Positions 1 to 13,600 of a stretch of DNA of 64,000 nt are shown piece after piece. The notes beneath the pieces were generated by a model, which searched no databases, was not told the DNA's origin, and saw only the letters and a list, made by a program, of their open reading frames with translations. A program made the translations under genes and the position numbers. Origin of the DNA: Patiria miniata (Eukaryota; Echinodermata; Asteroidea; Valvatida; Asterinidae). Location of the stretch: positions 806,001-870,000 of the forward strand of contig NW_024037052.1 in assembly GCF_015706575.1 (NCBI RefSeq), in the 5' to 3' direction. Within the stretch, counting starts at the first letter, position 1; each line of letters starts with the position of its first letter.

Positions 1-737
1 AGTAAGGTCGTCCAAGTGCAGCATTCATCTCCCACAGGTAAATGAGTAATGTTTCTCCTTGCAAAACGTCTCTGTTTTGATGCGCTTCCTTGCATTTGAA
101 TGGGCTTGCTGGATTTTAACGTGGAGGTAGACCTTGGGGTATATCTTTGGAGTTTGAGATGGCAAGTTGGACATACAGTACTTGTTGATAAAATGGAAAT
201 GTATTGGAGGTTTGATGACAGGACGTGATGTCAGAAAATTGGATATTGAATTTACAATGTATACTTGCTCTTTTTTTCTGCCACAGGGAGCTTTTGAATG
301 CTGCGAAGAGAGAAGACGCCGGTTTTCATCGAAGTTTTTGTTAAGTAACTGTAACCTTTTTCCGTGTGACGTCTATCGGGGAGGGAAGGGGGGGGGTAAG
401 GGGGAGGTGAAACTTGTGTCACCGGCGGTGGAAGCTACCCCTGCCTGGGTCTTTGGTCTGAAATTGGGATCATATCTCCAGCTTGGGATGGAGATATGTC
501 CTCTTTGCAGGTCTTAGCCCCAGGACGACCGTTGTGAAAGTGTGTGTGGTGGTTGCCGGCTGTTTTGTTGCGTTCTGTTCATGTCTGTCTGTTTCGTCTC
601 CCTATTTGTCCGGGCCCACTGTGTTCACCCCTTGTTTCAGTTCCGTTCGTCTTCGTTGAATGTTCAAAGATGCAGAGTTTTGACATTTCACTAACACTTT
701 TTGTTTCTTCCCAGTTTTCTCTTTTCTGTGTGTGCAG

Positions 738-795
738 ATTGAAGATGAAGGGCACAGAAGTAAGGTCGTCCAAGTGCAGCATTCATCTCCCACAG
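738..795 (+). other. Candidate micro-exon A of the array unit (one copy shown)
   Basis: A 58-nt segment preceded by a long pyrimidine tract ending TGTGTGCAG and followed by CAG|GTAAAT, a strong donor. Two frames are open: one reads IEDEGHRSKVVQVQHSSPT, the other LKMKGTEVRSSKCSIHLPQ. Only the second stays open when joined to candidate exon B of the same unit; the first meets TGA four codons in. The same segment recurs in essentially every unit on both sides of the gaps. I recognise no protein family. It may be a real exon multiplied with the unit, or only splice-like sequence. Confidence 0.35.
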
Positions 796-1045
796 GTAAA
801 TGAGTAATGTTTCTCCTTGCAAAACGTCTCTGTTTTGATGCGCTTCCTTGCATTTGAATGGGCTTGCTGGATTTTAACGTGGAGGTAGACCTTGGGGTAT
901 ATCTTTGGAGTTTGAGATGGCAAGTTGGACATACAGTACTTGTTGATAAAATGGAAATGTATTGGAGGTTTGATGACAGGACGTGATGTCAGAAAATTTG
1001 GATATTGAATTTACAATGTATACTTGCTCTTTTTTTCTGCCACAG

Positions 1046-1103
1046 GGAGCTTTTGAATGCTGCGAAGAGAGAAGACGCCGGTTTTCATCGAAGTTTTTGT
1101 TAA
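1046..1103 (+). other. Candidate micro-exon B of the array unit (one copy shown)
   Basis: This segment follows a good acceptor (CTTTTTTTCTGCCACAG) and could end at either of two weak donors. Ending at 1098 before GTTAAG gives 53 nt; ending at 1103 before GTAACT gives 58 nt. Read after exon A in the only joint open frame it gives GAFECCEERRRRFSSKF. With the 53-nt form, A plus B is 111 nt, exactly 37 codons, so chained units would keep frame. The peptide is basic and cysteine-containing and I do not recognise it. There is no transcript evidence. Confidence 0.3.
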
Positions 1104-4100
1104 GTAACTGTAACCTTTTTCCGTGTGACGTCTATCGGGGAGGGAAGGGGGGGGGGGTAAGGGGGAGGTGAAACTTGTGTCACCGGCGGTGGAAGCTACC
1201 CCTGCCTGGGTCTTTGGTCTGAAATTGGGATCATATCTCCAGCTTGGGATGGAGATATGTCCTCTTTGCAGGTCTTAGCCCCAGGACGACCGTTGTGAAA
1301 GTGTGTGTGGTGGGTTGCCGGCTGTTTTGTTGCGTTCTGTTCATGTCTGTCTGTTTCGTCTCCCTATTTGTCCGGGCCCACTGTGTTCACCCCTTGTTTC
1401 AGTTCCGTTCGTCTTCGTTGAATGTTCAAAGATGCAGAGTTTTGACATTTCACTAACACTTTTTGTTTCTTCCCAGTTTTCTCTTTTCTGTGTGTGCAGA
1501 TTGAAGATGAAGGGCACAGAAGTAAGGTCGTCCAAGTGCAGCATTCATCTCCCACAGGTAAATGAGTAATGTTTCTCCTTGCAAAACGTCTCTGTTTTGA
1601 TGCGCTTCCTTGCATTTGAATGGGCTTGCTGGATTTTAACGTGGAGGTAGACCTTGGGGTATATCTTTGGAGTTTGAGATGGCAAGTTGGACATACAGTA
1701 CTTGTTGATAAAATGGAAATGTATTGGAGGTTTGATGACAGGACGTGATGTCAGAAAATTTGGATATTGAATTTACAATGTATACTTGCTCTTTTTTTCT
1801 GCCACAGGGAGCTTTTGAATGCTGCGAAGAGAGAAGACGCCGGTTTTCATCGAAGTTTTTGTTAGTAACTGTAACCTTTTTTCCGTGTGACGTTATCGGG
1901 GAGGGAAGGGGGGGGGGGGTAAGGGGAGGTGAAACTTGTGTCACCGGCGGTGGAAGCTACCCTGCCTGGGTCTTTGGTCTGAAATTGGGATCATATCTCC
2001 AGCTTGGGATGGAGATATGTCCTCTTTGCAGGTCTTAGCCCAGGACGACCGTTGTGAAATGTGTGTGGTGGGTTGCCGGCTGTTTTGTTGCGTTCTGTTC
2101 ATGTCTGTCTGTTTCGTCTCCCTATTTGTCCGGGCCCACTGTGTTCACACCCTTGTTTCAGTTCCGTTCGTCTTCGTTGAATGTTCAAAGATGCAGAGTT
2201 TTGACATTTCACTAACACTTTTTGTTTCTTCCCAGTTTCTCTTTTCTGTGTGTGCAGATTGAAGATGAAGGGCACAGAAGTAAGGTCGTCCAAGTGCAGC
2301 ATTCATCTCCCACAGGTAAATGAGTAATGTTTCTCCTTGCAAAACGTCTCTGTTTGATGCGCTTCCTTGCATTTGAATGGGCTTGCTGGATTTTAACGTG
2401 GAGGTAGACCTTGGGGTATATCTTTGGAGTTTGAGATGGCAAGTTGGACATACAGTACTTGTTGATAAAATGGAAATGTATTGGAGGTTTGATGACAGGA
2501 CGTGATGTCAGAAAATTTGGATATTGAATTTACAATGTATACTTGCTCTTTTTTTCTGCCACAGGGAGCTTTTGAATGCTGCGAAGAGAGAAGACGCCGG
2601 TTTTCATCGAAGTTTTTGTTAAGTAACTGTAACCTTTTTTCCGTGTGACGTCTATCGGGGAGGGAAGGGGGGGGGGTAAGGGGGAGGTGAAACTTGTGTC
2701 ACCGGCGGGTGGAAGCTACCCCTGCCTGGGTCTTTGGTCTGAAATTGGGATCATATCTCCAGCTTGGGATGGAGATATGTCCTCTTTGCAGGTCTTAGCC
2801 CCAGGACGACCGTTGTGAAAGTGTGTGTGGTGGGTTGCCGGCTGTTTTGTTGCGTTCTGTTCATGTCTGTCTGTTTCGTCTCCCTATTTGTCCGGGCCCA
2901 CTGTGTTCACCCTTGTTTCAGTTCCGTTCGTCTTCGTTGAATGTTCAAAGATGCAGAGTTTTGACATTTCACTAACACTTTTTGTTTCTTCCCAGTTTTC
3001 TCTTTTCTGTGTGTGCAGATTGAAGATGAAGGGCACAGAAGTAAGGTCGTCCAAGTGCAGCATTCATCTCCCACAGGTAAATGAGTAATGTTTCTCCTTG
3101 CAAAACGTCTCTGTTTTGATGCGCTTCCTTGCATTTGAATGGGCTTGCTGGATTTTAACGTGGAGGTAGACCTTGGGGTATATCTTTGGAGTTTGAGATG
3201 GCAAGTTGGACATACATTACTTGTTGATAAAATGGAAATGTATTGGAGGTTTGATGACAGGACGTGATGTCAGAAATTTGGATATTGAATTTACAATGTA
3301 TACTTGCTCTTTTTTCTGCCACAGGGAGCTTTTGAATGCTGCGAAGAGAGAAGACGCCGGTTTTCATCGAAGTTTTTGTTAAGTAACTGTAACTTTTTTC
3401 CGTGTGACGTCTATCGGGGAGGGAAGGGGGGGGGTAAGGGGGAGGTGAAACTTGTGTCACCGGCGGTGGAAGCTACCCTGCCTGGTCTTTGGTCTGAAAT
3501 TGGGATCATATCTCCAGCTTGGGATGGAGATATGTCCTCTTTGCAGGTCTTAGCCCCAGGACGACCGTTGTGAAAGTGTGTGTGGTGGGTTGCCGGCTGT
3601 TTTGTTGCGTTCTGTTCATTCTGTTGTTTTTTCGTTCTCCCTATTTGTCCGGCCCACTGTGTTCACCCCTTGTTTCAGTTCCGTTCGTCTTCGTTGAATG
3701 TTCAAAGATGCAGAGTTTTGACATTTCACTAACACTTTTTGTTTCTTCCAGTTTTCTCTTTTCTGTGTGTGCAGATTGAAGATGAAGGGCACAGAAGTAA
3801 GGTCGTCCAAGTGCAGCATTCATCTCCCACAGGTAAATGAGTAATGTTTCTCCTTGCAAAACGTCTCTGTTTTGATGCGCTTCCTTGCATTTGAATGGGC
3901 TTGCTGGATTTTAACGTGGAGGTAGACCTTGGGGTATATCTTTGGAGTTTGAGATGGCAAGTTGGACATACAGTACTTGTTGATAAAATGGAAATGTATT
4001 GGAGGTTTGATGACAGGACGTGATGTCAGAAAATTTGGATATTGAATTTACAATGTATACTTGCTCTTTTTTTTCTGCACAGGGAGCTTTTGAATGCTGC

Positions 4101-4198
4101 GAGAGAGAAGACGCCGGTTTTCATCGAAGTTTTTTGTAAGTAACTGTAACCTTTTTTTCCGTGTGACGTCTATCGGGGAGGGAAGGGGGGGGGGGGGG

Positions 4199-4698
4199 NN
4201 NNNNNNNNNNNNNNNNNNNNNNNNNNNNNNNNNNNNNNNNNNNNNNNNNNNNNNNNNNNNNNNNNNNNNNNNNNNNNNNNNNNNNNNNNNNNNNNNNNNN
4301 NNNNNNNNNNNNNNNNNNNNNNNNNNNNNNNNNNNNNNNNNNNNNNNNNNNNNNNNNNNNNNNNNNNNNNNNNNNNNNNNNNNNNNNNNNNNNNNNNNNN
4401 NNNNNNNNNNNNNNNNNNNNNNNNNNNNNNNNNNNNNNNNNNNNNNNNNNNNNNNNNNNNNNNNNNNNNNNNNNNNNNNNNNNNNNNNNNNNNNNNNNNN
4501 NNNNNNNNNNNNNNNNNNNNNNNNNNNNNNNNNNNNNNNNNNNNNNNNNNNNNNNNNNNNNNNNNNNNNNNNNNNNNNNNNNNNNNNNNNNNNNNNNNNN
4601 NNNNNNNNNNNNNNNNNNNNNNNNNNNNNNNNNNNNNNNNNNNNNNNNNNNNNNNNNNNNNNNNNNNNNNNNNNNNNNNNNNNNNNNNNNNNNNNNNN
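4199..4698. other. Assembly gap (500 N)
   Basis: Exactly 500 N, a conventional placeholder length rather than a measured size. The left edge is a run of G and the right edge resumes at CACACGG, just beyond the matching tract of the unit, in the opposite orientation. Array copies on both sides point away from each other's order, so the join is between inverted copies. Confidence 0.98.
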
Positions 4699-7600
4699 CA
4701 CACGGAAAAAAGGTTTACAGTTACTTAACAAAAACTTCGATGAAAACCGGCGTCTTCTCTCTCGCAGCATTCAAAAGCTCCCTGTGGCAGAAAAAAAGAG
4801 CAAGTATACATTGTAAATTCAATATCCAAATTTTCTGACATCACGTCCTGTCATCAAACCTCCAATACATTTCCATTTTATCAACAAGTCTGTAAATTCC
4901 AACTTGCCATCTCAAACTCCAAAGATATACCGCAAGGTCTACCTCCACGTTAAAATCCAGCAGCCCATTCAAATGCAAGGAAGCGCATCAAAACAGAGAC
5001 GTTTTTGCAAGGAGAAACATTACTCATTTACCTGTGGGAGATGAATGCTGCACTTGGACGACCTTACTTCTGTGCCCTTCATCTTCAATCTGCACACACA
5101 GAAAAAGAAAACTGGGAAGACTACAAAAAGGTTAGTGAAATGTCAAAACTCTGCATCTTTGAACTTCAACGAAGACGAACGAACTGAAACAAGGGGGTGA
5201 ACACAGTGGGCCCGGACAAAAGGAGACGAAACAGACAGACATGAACAGAACGCAACAAAACAGCCGGCAACCCACAACACACACTTCCACAAACGTCGTC
5301 CTGGGGCTAAGACCTGCAAAGAGGACATATCTCCATCCCAAGCTGGAGATATGATCCCAATTTCAGACCAAGACCCAGGCAGGGGTAGCTTCCACCGCCG
5401 GTGACACAAGTTTTCACCTCCCCCTTACCCCCACCTTTCCCTCCCCGATACACGTCACACGGAAAAAGGTTACAGTTACTTACAAAAACTTCGATGAAAC
5501 CGGCGTCTTCTCTCTTCGCAGCATTCAAAGCTCCCTGTGGCAGAAAAAAAGAGCAAGTATACATTGTAAATTCAATATCCAATTTTCTGACATCACGTCC
5601 TGTCATCAAACCTCCAATACATTTCCATTTTATCAACAAGTACTGTATGTCCAACTTGCCATCTCACTCCCAAAGATATACCCCAAGGGTCTCCTCCACG
5701 TTAAAATCCAGCAAGCCCATTCAAATGCAAGGAAGCGCATCAAACACAGAGACGTTTTGCAAGGAGAAACATTACTCATTTACCTGTGGGAGATGAATGC
5801 TGCACTTGGACGACCTTACTTCTGTGCCCTTCATCTTCAATCTGCACACACAGAAAGAGAAACTGGGAAGAAACAAAAAGTGTTAGTGAAATGTCACAAA
5901 CTCTGCATCTTTGAACATTCAACGAAGACGAACGGAACTGAAACAAGGGGTGAACCAGTGGGGCCCGGACAAATAGGGAGACGAAACAGACAGACATGAA
6001 CAGAACGCACAAAACAGCCGCAACCCACCACACACACTTTCACAACGGTCGTCCTGGGGCTAAGACCTGCAAAGAGGACATATCTCCATCCAAGCTGGAG
6101 ATATGATCCAAATTTCAGACCAAAGACCCAGGCAGGGGTAGCTTCCACCGCCGGTGACACAAGTTTCTCCCCTCCCCCTCCCCCCCCCTTCCCTCCCCGA
6201 TACACGTCACACGGAAAAAGGTTACAGTTACTTAACAAAAACTTCGATGAAAACCGGCGTCTTCTCTCTTCGCAGCATTCAAAAGCTCCCTGTGGCAGAA
6301 AAAAAGAGCAAGTATACATTGTAAATTCAATATCCAAATTTTCTGACATCACGTCCTGTCATCAAACCTCCAATACATTTCCATTTTATCAACAAGTACT
6401 GTATGTCCAACTTGCCATCTCAAACTCCAAAGATATACCCCAAGGTCTACCTCCACGTTAAATCCAGCAAGCCCATTCAAATGCAAGGAAGCGCATCAAA
6501 ACAGAGACGTTTGCAAGGAGAAACATTACTCATTTACCTGTGGAGATGAATGCTGCACTTGGACGACCTTACTTCTGTGCCCTTCATCTTCAATCTGCAC
6601 ACACAGAAAAGAGAAAACTGGGAAAAACAAAAAGTGTTAGTGAAATGTCAAAACTCTGCATCTTTGAACATTCAACGAAGACGAACGGAACTGAAACAAG
6701 GGGTGAAACACAGTGGGCCCGGACAAATAGGGAGACGAAACAGACAGACATGAACAGAACGCAACAAAACAGCCGGCAACCCCACCACACACTTTCACAA
6801 CGGTCGTCCTGGGCTAAGACCTGCAAAGAGGACATAATCTCCATCCCAAGCTGGAGATATGATCCCAATTTCAGACCAAAGACCCAGGCAGGGTAGCTTC
6901 CACCGCCGGTGACACAAGTTTCACCTCCCCCTTACCCCCCCCTTCCCTCCCCGATAGACGTCACACGGAAAAAAGGTTACAGTTACTTAACAAAAACTTC
7001 GATGAAAACCGGCGTCTTCTCTCTTCGCAGCATTCAAAGCTCCCTGTGGCAGAAAAAAAGAGCAAGTATACATTGTAAATTCAATATCCCAATTTTCTGA
7101 CATCCACGTCCTGTCATCAAACCTCCAATACATTTCCATTTTATCAACAAGTACTGTATGTCCAACTTGCCATCTCAAACTCCAAAGATATACCCCAAGG
7201 TCTACCTCCACGTTAAAATCCAGCAAGCCCATTCAAATGCAAGAAGCGCTCAAAACAGAGACGTTTTGCAAGGAGAAACATTACTCATTACCTGTGGAGA
7301 TGAATGCTGCACTTGGACGACCTTACTTCTGTGCCCTTCATCTTCAATCTGCCACCACAGAAAAGAGAGAAACTGGGAAGAAACAAAAGTGTTAGTGAAA
7401 TGTCAAAACTCTGCATCTTTGAACATTCAACGAAGACAAACGGAACTGAAACAAGGGGTGAACACAGTGGGCCCGGACAAATAGGGAGACGAAACAGACA
7501 GACATGAAGAGAACGCAACAAAACAGCCGGCAACCCCCCACACACACTTTCACAACGGTCGTCCTGGGGCTAAGACCTGCAAAGAGACATATCTCCATCC

Positions 7601-10600
7601 CAAGCTGGAGATATGATCCCAATTTCAGACCAAAGACCCAGGCAGGGTAGCTTCCACACCGCCGGTGACACAAGTTTCACCTCCCCCTTTACCCCCCCCC
7701 CTTTCCCTCCCGATAGACGTCACACGGAAAAAAGGTTACAGTTACTTAACAAAAACTTCGATGAAAACCGGCGTCTTCTCTCTCTTCGCAGCATTCAAAA
7801 AAGCTCCCTGTGCAGAAAAAAAAGAGCAAGTATACATTGTAAATTCAATATTCAAATTTTCTGACATCACGTCCCTGTCTCAAACCTCCAATAACTTTCC
7901 ATTTTATCAACAAGTACTGTATGTCCAACTTGCCATCTCAAACTCAAAGATACCCCAAGGTCTACCTCCACGTTAAATCCAGCAAGCCCATTCAAATGCA
8001 AGGAAGCGCATCAAAACAGAGACGTTTTGCAAGGAGAACATTACTCATTTACCTGTGGGAGATGAATGCTGCACTTGGACGACCTTACTTCTGTGCCCTT
8101 CATCTTCAATCTGCACACACAGAAAAGAAAACTGGGAAGAAAACAAAGTGTTAGTGAAATGTCAAAACTCTGCATCTTTGAACATTCAACGAAGACGAAC
8201 GGAACTGAAACAAGGGGTGAACACAGTGGGCCCGGACAAATAGGGAGACGAACAGACAGACATGAACAGAACGCAACAAAAACAGCCGGCAACCCACCAC
8301 ACACACTTTCACAACGGTCGTCCTGGGGCTAAGACCTGCAAAGAGGACATATCTCCATCCCCAAGCTGGAGATATGATCCCAATTTCAGACCAAAGACCC
8401 AGGCAGGGGTAGCTTCCCCCGCCGGTGACACAGTTTCACCTCCCCCTTACCCCCCCCCCTTCCCTCCCCGATAGACAGCCTTCACACGGAAAAAAGTTTA
8501 CAGTTACTTAACAAAAACTTCGATGAAAACCGGCGTCTTCTCTCTTCGCAGCATTCAAAAGCTCCCTGTGGCAGAAAAAAAGAGCAAGTATACATTGTAA
8601 ATTCAATATCCCAATTTTCTGACATCACGTCCTGTCATCAAACCTGCAATACATTTCCATTTTATCAACAAGTACTGTATGTCCAACTTGCCATCTCAAA
8701 CTCCAAAGATATACCCCAAGGTCTACCTCCACGTTTAAAATCCAGCAAGCCCATTCAAATGCAAGGAAGCGCATCAAAACAGAGACGTTTTGCAAGGAGA
8801 AACATTACTCATTTACCTGTGGGAGATGAATGCTGCACTTGGACGACCTTACTTCTGTGCCCTTCATCTTCAATCTGCACACACAGAAAAGAGAAAACGG
8901 GAAGAAAACAAAAAGTGTTAGTGAAATGTCAAAACTCTGCATCTTTGAACATTCAACGAAGACGAACGGAACTGAAACAAGGGGTGAACACAGTGGGCCC
9001 GGACAAATAGGGAGACGAAACAGACAGACATGAACAGAACGCAACAAAACAGCCGGCAACCCACCACACACACTTTCACAACGGTCGTCCTGGGGCTAAG
9101 ACCTGCAAGAGAGGATATCTCCATCCCAAGCTGGAGATATGATCCCAATTTCAGACCAAAGACCCAGGCAGGGGTAGCTTCCACCGCCGGTGACACAAGT
9201 TTCACACCTCCCCCTTACCCCCCCCCCCCTTCCCTCCCCGATAGACACGTCACACGGAAAAAAGGTTACAGTTACTTAACAAAAACTTCGATGAAAACCG
9301 GCGTCTTCTCTCTTTCGCAGCATTCAAAAGCTCCCTGTGGCAGAAAAAAAAGCAAGTATACATTGTAAATTCAATATCCCAATTTTCTGACATCACGTCC
9401 TGTCATCAAACCTCCAATACATTTCCATTTTATCAACAAGTACTGTATGTCCAACTTGCCATCTCAAACTCCAAAGATATACCCAAGGTCTACCTCCACG
9501 TTAAAATCCAGCAAGCCCATTCAAATGCAAGGAAGCGCATCAAACAGAGACGTTTTGCAAGGGAAACATTACTCATTTACCTGTGGGAGATGAATGCTGC
9601 ACTTGGACGACCTTACTTCTGTGCCCTTCATCTTCAATCTGCACACACAGAAAAGAGAAACTGGGAAGAAACAAAAAGTGTTAGTGAAATGTCAAAAACT
9701 CTGCATCTTTGAACATTCAACGAAGACGAACGGAACTAAAACAAGGGTGAACACAGTGGGCCCGGACAAATAGGGAGACGAAAACAGACAGACATGAACG
9801 CAACGCCAACAGCCGGCAACCCACCACACACACTTTCACAACGGTCGTCCTGGGGCTAAGACCTGCAAAGAGGACATATCTCCATCCCAAGCTGGAGATA
9901 TGATCCCAATTTCAGACCAAAGACCCAGGCAGGGTAGCTTCCACCGCCGGTGACACAAGTTTCACCTCCCCCTTACCCCCCCCCCTTCCCTCCCGATAGA
10001 CGTCCACACGGAAAAAAGGTTACAGTTACTTAACAAAAACTTCGATGAAAACCGGCGTCTTCTCTCTTCGCAGCATTCAAAGCTCCCTGTGGCAGAAAAA
10101 AAGAGCAAGTATACATTGTAAATTCAATATCCAAATTTTCTGACATCACGTCCTGTCATCAAACCTCCAATACATTTCCATTTTATCAACAAGTACTGTA
10201 TGTCCAACTTGCCATCTCAAACTCCAAAGATATACCGCAAGGTCTACCTCCACGTTAAAATCCAGCAGGCTCATTCAAATGCAAGGAAGCGCATCAAAAC
10301 AGAGACGTTTTGCAAGGAGAAACATTACTCATTTACCTGTGGGAGATGAATGCTGCACTTGGACGACCTTCTTCTGTGCCCTTCATCTTCAATCTGCACA
10401 CACAGAAAAGAGAAAACTGGGAAGAAACAAAAAGTGTTAGTGAAATGTCAAAACTCTGCATCTTTGAACATTCAACGAAGACGAACGGAACTGAAACAAG
10501 GGTGAACACAGTGGGCCCCGACAAATAGGGAGACGAAACAGACAGACATGAACAGAACGCAACAAAACAGCCGGCAACCCACCACACACCCTTTCACAAC

Positions 10601-13600
10601 GGTCGTCCTGGGGCTAAGACCTGCAAAGAGGACATATCTCCATCCCAAGCTGGAGATATGATCCCAATTTCAGACCAAAGACCCAGGCAGGGGTAGCTTC
10701 CACCGCCGGTGACACAAGTTTCACCTCCCCCTTACCCCCCCTTCCCCCCTCCCCCCGATACACGTCACACGGAAAAAAGGTTACAGTTACTTAACAAAAC
10801 TTCGATGAAAACCGGCGTCTTCTCTCTTCGCAGCATTCAAAAGCTCCCTGTGGCAGAAAAAAAGAGCAAGTATACATTGTAAATTCAATATCCCAATTTT
10901 CTGACATCACGTCCTGTCATCAAACCTCCAATACATTTCCATTTTATCAACAAGTACTGTATGTCCAACTTGCCATCTCAAACTCCAAAGATATACCCCA
11001 AGGGGTACCTCCACGTTAAAATCCAGCAAGCCCATTCAAATGCAAGAAGCGCATCAAAACAAGAGGTTTTTGCAAGGAGAAACATTACTCATTTACCTGT
11101 GGGAGATGAATGCTGCACTTGAGACGACCTTACTTCTGTGCCCTTCATCTTCAATCTGCACACACAGAAAAGAGAAAACTGGGAGAAAACAAAAAGTGTT
11201 AGTGAAATGTCAAAACTCTGCATCTTTGAACATCAACGAAGACAAACGGAACTGAAACAAGGGGTGAACACAGTGGGCCCGGACAAATAGGGAGACGAAA
11301 CAGACAGACATGAACAGAACGCAACAAAACAGCGGCAACCCCCACACACACTTTCACAACGGTCGTCCTGGGGCTAAGACCTGCAAAGAGGACATATCTC
11401 CATCCCAAGCTGGAGATATGATCCCAATTTCAGACCAAAGACCCAGGCAGGGTAGCTTCCACCGCCGGTGACACAAGTTTCACCTCCCCCTTACCCCCCC
11501 CCCTTCCCTCCCCGATAGACGTCACAACGGAAAAAAGGTTACAGTTACTTAACAAAAACTTCGATGAAAACCGGCGTCTTCTCTCTTCGCAGCATTCAAA
11601 AGCTCCCTGTGGCAGAAAAAAAGAGCAAGTATACATTGTAAATTCAATATCCCAATTTTCTGACATCACGTCCTGTCATCAAACTCCAATACATTTCCAT
11701 TTTATCAACAAGTACTGTATGTCCAACTTGCCATCTCAACTCCAAAGATATACCCCAGGTCTACCTCCACGTTAAAATCCAGCAAGCCCATTCAAATGCA
11801 AGGAAGCGCATCAAAACAGAGACGTTTTGCAAGGAGAAACATTACTCATTTACCTGTGGAGATGAATGCTGCACTTGGACGACCTTACTTCTGCCCTTCA
11901 TCTTCAATCTGCACACACAGAAAAGAGAAAACTGGGAAGAAACAAAAAGTGTTAGTGAAATGTCAAAACTCTGCATCTTTGAACATTCAACGAAGACGAA
12001 CGGAACTAAAACAAGGGGTGAACACAGTGGGCCCGGACAAATAGGGAGACGAACAGACAGACATGAACAGAACGCAACAAAACAGCCGGCAACCCACCCA
12101 CACACACTTTTCACAACGGTCGTCCTGGGGCTAAGACCTGCAAAGAGGACATATCTCCATCCCAAGCTGGAGATATGATCCCAATTTCAGACCAAAGACC
12201 CAGGCAGGGGTAGCTTCCACCGCCGGTGACACAAGTTTCACCTCCCCCTTACCCCCCCCCATTCCCTCCCCGATAGACGTCACACACACGGAAAAAGGTT
12301 ACAGTTACTTAACAAAACTTCGATGAAAACCGGCGTCTTCTCTCTTCGCGCATTCAAAAGCTCCCTGTGGCAGAAAAAAGAGCAAGTATACATTGTAAAT
12401 TCAATATCCAAAATTTCTGACATCACGTCCTGTCATCAAACCTCCAATACATTTCCATTTTATCAACAGTACTGTATGTCCAACTTGCCATCTCAAACTC
12501 CAAAGATACCCCAAGGTCTACCTCCACGTTAAATCCAGCAAGCCCATTCAAATGCAAGGAAGCGCATCAAAACAGAGACGTTTTGCAAGGAGAAACATTA
12601 CTCATTTACCTGTGGGAGATGAATGCTGCACTGGACGACCTTACTTCTGTGCCCTTCATCTTCAATCTGCACACACAGAAAAGAGAAAACTGGGAAGAAA
12701 CAAAAATGTTAGTGAAATGTCAAAACTCTGCATCTTTGAACATTCAACGAAGACGAACGGAACTGAAACAAGGGGTGAACACAGTGGGCCCGGACAAATA
12801 GGGAGACGAAACAGACAGACATGAACAGAACGCAACAAAACAGCCGGCAACCCACCACACACACTTTCACAACGGTCGTCCTGGGGCTAAGACCTGCAAA
12901 GAGGACATATCTCCATCCCAAGCTGGAGATATGATCCCAATTTCAGACCAAGACCCAGGCAGGGGTAGCTTCCACCGCCGGTGACACAAGTTTCACCTCC
13001 CCCTTACCCCCCCCCTCCTCCCCCCGATAGACGTCACACGGAAAAAAGGTTACAGTTACTTAACAAAAACTTCGATGAAAACCGGCGTCTTCTCTCTTCG
13101 CAGCATTCAAAAGCTCCCTGTGGCAGAAAAAAAGAGCAAGTATACATTGTAAATTCAATTCCCAATTTTCTGACATCACGTCCTGTCATCAAACCTCCAA
13201 TACATTTCCATTTTATCAACAAGTACTGTATGTCCAACTTGCCATCTCAAACTCCAAAGATATACCCCAAGGTCTACCTCCACGTTAAAATCCAGCAAGC
13301 CCATTCAAATGCAAGGAAGCGCATCAAAACAGAGACGTTTTGCAAGGAGAAACATTACTCATTTACCTGTGGGAGATGAATGCTGCACTTGGACGACCTT
13401 ACTTCTGTGCCCTTCATCTTCAATCTGCACACACAGAAAAGAGAAAACTGGAAGAAACAAAAGTGTTAGTGAAATGTCAAAACTCTGCATCTTTGAACAT
13501 TCAACGAAGACGAACGGAACTGAAACAAGGGGTGAACACAGTGGGCCCGGACAAATAGGGAGACGAAACAGACAGACATGAACAGAACGCAACAAAACAG

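Larger units (their letters stand above)
1..4198 (+). repeat. Tandem array of ~760 bp unit, forward-oriented block
   Basis: About five and a half head-to-tail copies of a ~760 bp unit. Identical landmarks recur at ~760 bp steps: the segment beginning ATTGAAGATGAAGG at 738 and 1500, the segment GGAGCTTTTGAATG at 284 and 1046, and the poly-G tract. Copies differ mostly by one-base indels in homopolymers, and these become frequent toward 4198, where the sequence stops inside a G run at the gap. This block reads opposite to the 4699-18098 and 51-60 kb blocks. All its copies carry TTTGGATAT rather than TTGGGATAT at the diagnostic site, unlike much of the 7-16.5 kb array. Small ORFs in the units change with every indel and are not called as genes. 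Confidence 0.97.

Noticed and set aside
4048..4816. Long ORFs running through the N gaps (also 53557-54378)
   Set aside because: They are open only because N has no stop codons.
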